From: Candidatus Curtissbacteria bacterium | GTDB lineage: Bacteria > Patescibacteriota > Microgenomatia > Curtissbacterales > GWA2-41-24 | Assembly (NCBI GenBank): GCA_016195765.1 | Contig: JACPYZ010000015.1 | Span: 1-6,628 of the forward strand | Reading direction: 5' to 3' | Length of the DNA stretch: 6,628 nt | In this document: positions 6,025-6,628 of the stretch, piece by piece | Layout: the number at the start of each line of letters is the position of its first letter | How positions within the stretch are numbered: position 1 is the stretch's first letter | The notes under the pieces: generated by a model | The model's database searches: none | What the model saw: only the letters and a program-made list of their open reading frames with translations | Told to the model about the DNA's origin: nothing | Program-made: the position numbers and the translations under genes

Positions 6025-6366
6025 ATGGGCATTGTTTTTCTTATAGTCGCGTACTTAGCGGTCTTCGCGTCGCCAGTTATGGCCGACCAAGGGCCAGCTA
6101 CTATCAGTGACGTGACAGAAGTCATCAGACGTATTATTGCGGTTCTTGCCCCCGCAGCTGCAATTGCCTTTTTCATTATGGCCATTTGGGGTGGGTTTAA
6201 ATTCGTAAAATCCCGCGGTGAACCTAAGTTAGTTGAAGAAGCCAGGCACATCTTTCAATATGCCGCGATTGGTGCAGCTTTAGTGGCCGCATCGTGGCTA
6301 ATTTTGGTACTTATTAAGAACCTAACAGGTTGTGACGTCACAACCATTAGCTTCTCCAACTGCTAA
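6025..6366 (+). CDS. T4SS-pilin-like protein, divergent short paralogue
   Basis: This 113-residue protein is the shortest and most divergent of the six. A signal-like segment (residues 1-20, cleavage after VMA) has no lysine or arginine before the hydrophobic core, unlike all its neighbours. An in-frame TAA at 6022-6024 rules out an upstream start. The mature protein has a short polar stretch (21-36), span 1 at about 38-58, the loop K-S-R-G-E-P-K (62-68), the helix start L-V-E-E-A-R-H, and span 2 at about 77-98. C103 and C113 (the last residue) could form a disulfide on the outer side. It starts 6 nt after the previous stop; AAAGG at 6017-6021 is a weak ribosome site only 3 nt from the ATG. 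It may be a minor or capping subunit, or have a different membrane role. Confidence 0.75.
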   Translation: MGIVFLIVAYLAVFASPVMADQGPATISDVTEVIRRIIAVLAPAAAIAFFIMAIWGGFKFVKSRGEPKLVEEARHIFQYAAIGAALVAASWLILVLIKNLTGCDVTTISFSNC

Positions 6367-6397
6367 ACACTCTTTGTTGATTTTGATGGGTGGATTA

Positions 6398-6417
6398 GAA
6401 CTCAGTTTGCTGAGTTC
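6398..6417. repeat. Perfect 7-bp inverted repeat overlapping a candidate -35
   Basis: GAACTCA (6398-6404) and TGAGTTC (6411-6417) are exact reverse complements around a 6-nt loop (GTTTGC). No T-run follows on either strand, so it does not look like an intrinsic terminator. It overlaps the candidate -35 (6407-6412) of the next gene, which would fit a repressor site, though a chance palindrome is possible. Confidence 0.5.
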
Positions 6418-6436
6418 GCATGGCACTGTATATACT
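6407..6436 (+). promoter_or_regulatory. Candidate promoter for the gene at 6458
   Basis: TTGCTG (6407-6412), an 18-nt spacer and TATACT (6431-6436). The start of transcription would be near 6443, leaving a leader of about 14 nt with no Shine-Dalgarno before the ATG at 6458. It sits in the only gap of the plus-strand array longer than 24 nt (91 nt), so a new transcription unit here is plausible. Confidence 0.45.
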
Positions 6437-6457
6437 AGAAATAACTTTCAGTCTGCA

Positions 6458-6628
6458 ATGAAAATTAAATCTTTTTTACGAGCTTTCGTCCTCGTAGTTT
6501 CCCTACTTCTCACTTCTCACTTCTCGCTTATGACCGTTTATGCAGCTTCAGCTCCCAACCCGCAACCATGTAAAAATCCAGAAACAACCGAACTAGTAGA
6601 CAATTACCTAATGGGTGACAATGGTAAA
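6458..6628 (+). CDS. Secreted protein, N-terminal part (runs off right edge)
   Basis: Fifty-seven codons are visible from ATG at 6458 with no stop before the window ends. The product begins with a clear signal peptide: M-K-I-K, R8, a hydrophobic core at about 9-24, and probable cleavage after VYA-28. Residues 16-23 of the core are encoded by a heptanucleotide tandem repeat. The mature start is A-S-A-P-N-P-Q-P, with a single cysteine at C38, then polar sequence. No pilin hairpin is visible in the part present, and the family cannot be named. Its place right after the pilin array suggests another exported part of the same assembly; that is inference. It has its own candidate promoter and lacks a ribosome site. 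Confidence 0.75.
   Translation, partial: MKIKSFLRAFVLVVSLLLTSHFSLMTVYAASAPNPQPCKNPETTELVDNYLMGDNGK
6505..6525 (+). repeat. Heptanucleotide tandem repeat, unit ACTTCTC
   Basis: Three perfect copies of ACTTCTC run end to end over 21 nt. They encode part of the signal-peptide core (L-L-T-S-H-F-S, about residues 17-23) of the gene at 6458. One unit gained or lost would shift the frame; three units keep it. Confidence 0.88.

Noticed and set aside
3170..6366. Type IV pilus (PilA-type) pilins
   Set aside because: The proteins have Sec-type signal peptides ending in A-x-A and two membrane spans, with no prepilin peptidase site (G followed by F-T/S-L-x-E) and no single N-terminal span.
6398..6417. 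Intrinsic terminator after the pilin array
   Set aside because: A hairpin is present but is AT-rich with only 7 bp, and no T-run follows on either strand.

Overview
The window most resembles a candidate phyla radiation (Patescibacteria) genome. The evidence is a tandem run of small two-membrane-span pilin-like proteins sharing a G-D-P-K loop (the T4SS pilin type common in that group), a coiled-coil SpoIID/LytB wall enzyme, a PH-domain-type membrane protein, dense packing and 4-nt gene overlaps. TGA is used as a stop at 1635-1637 (minus), 4736-4738 and 5134-5136, which argues against the code-25 lineages (Gracilibacteria, SR1). A lineage within Microgenomates is a guess only. No tRNA, rRNA, CRISPR array or transposase was seen.

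Left half, minus strand, reading from 3104 down to 1. A secreted protein with a PcsB/CwlO-like coiled coil and a SpoIID/LytB domain overlaps by GTGA with a polytopic GT-C-like membrane protein. That gene is followed after 38 nt by the start of a PH-domain-like membrane protein that runs off the left edge. These three genes look like one envelope operon.

Right half, plus strand, from 3170. Six consecutive genes all encode a signal peptide, two membrane spans and a conserved short loop (S/G-G-D-P-K or a variant). The first is a 381-residue protein with a cysteine-rich ectodomain in front of the pilin module. The other five are 113-157 residues. A seventh secreted protein starts at 6458 and is cut by the right edge. 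The six paralogues differ mainly in the spacer between signal peptide and first span: a large domain, Pro-rich, Gly-rich, Cys-pair, or almost none.

Expression signals vary along the array. Genes 1 and 2 each have an extended -10 exactly 7 nt before the start codon and no Shine-Dalgarno, which suggests leaderless mRNA. Genes 3 and 4 start by ATGA overlap. Gene 5 has an 11-nt anti-SD complement and a perfect extended -10 (TGCTATAAT) inside the preceding gene, which suggests it is the most highly expressed subunit. Gene 6 follows after 6 nt.

Working model (inference): the plus-strand genes encode subunits of a type IV secretion-like pilus or membrane assembly, with the 381-residue protein as a specialised or tip subunit. 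The divergent SpoIID-like enzyme could open peptidoglycan for it, as VirB1 does in classical systems. Two secreted-protein genes carry heptanucleotide tandem repeats inside their signal-peptide codons, which could in principle switch them on and off by slippage.
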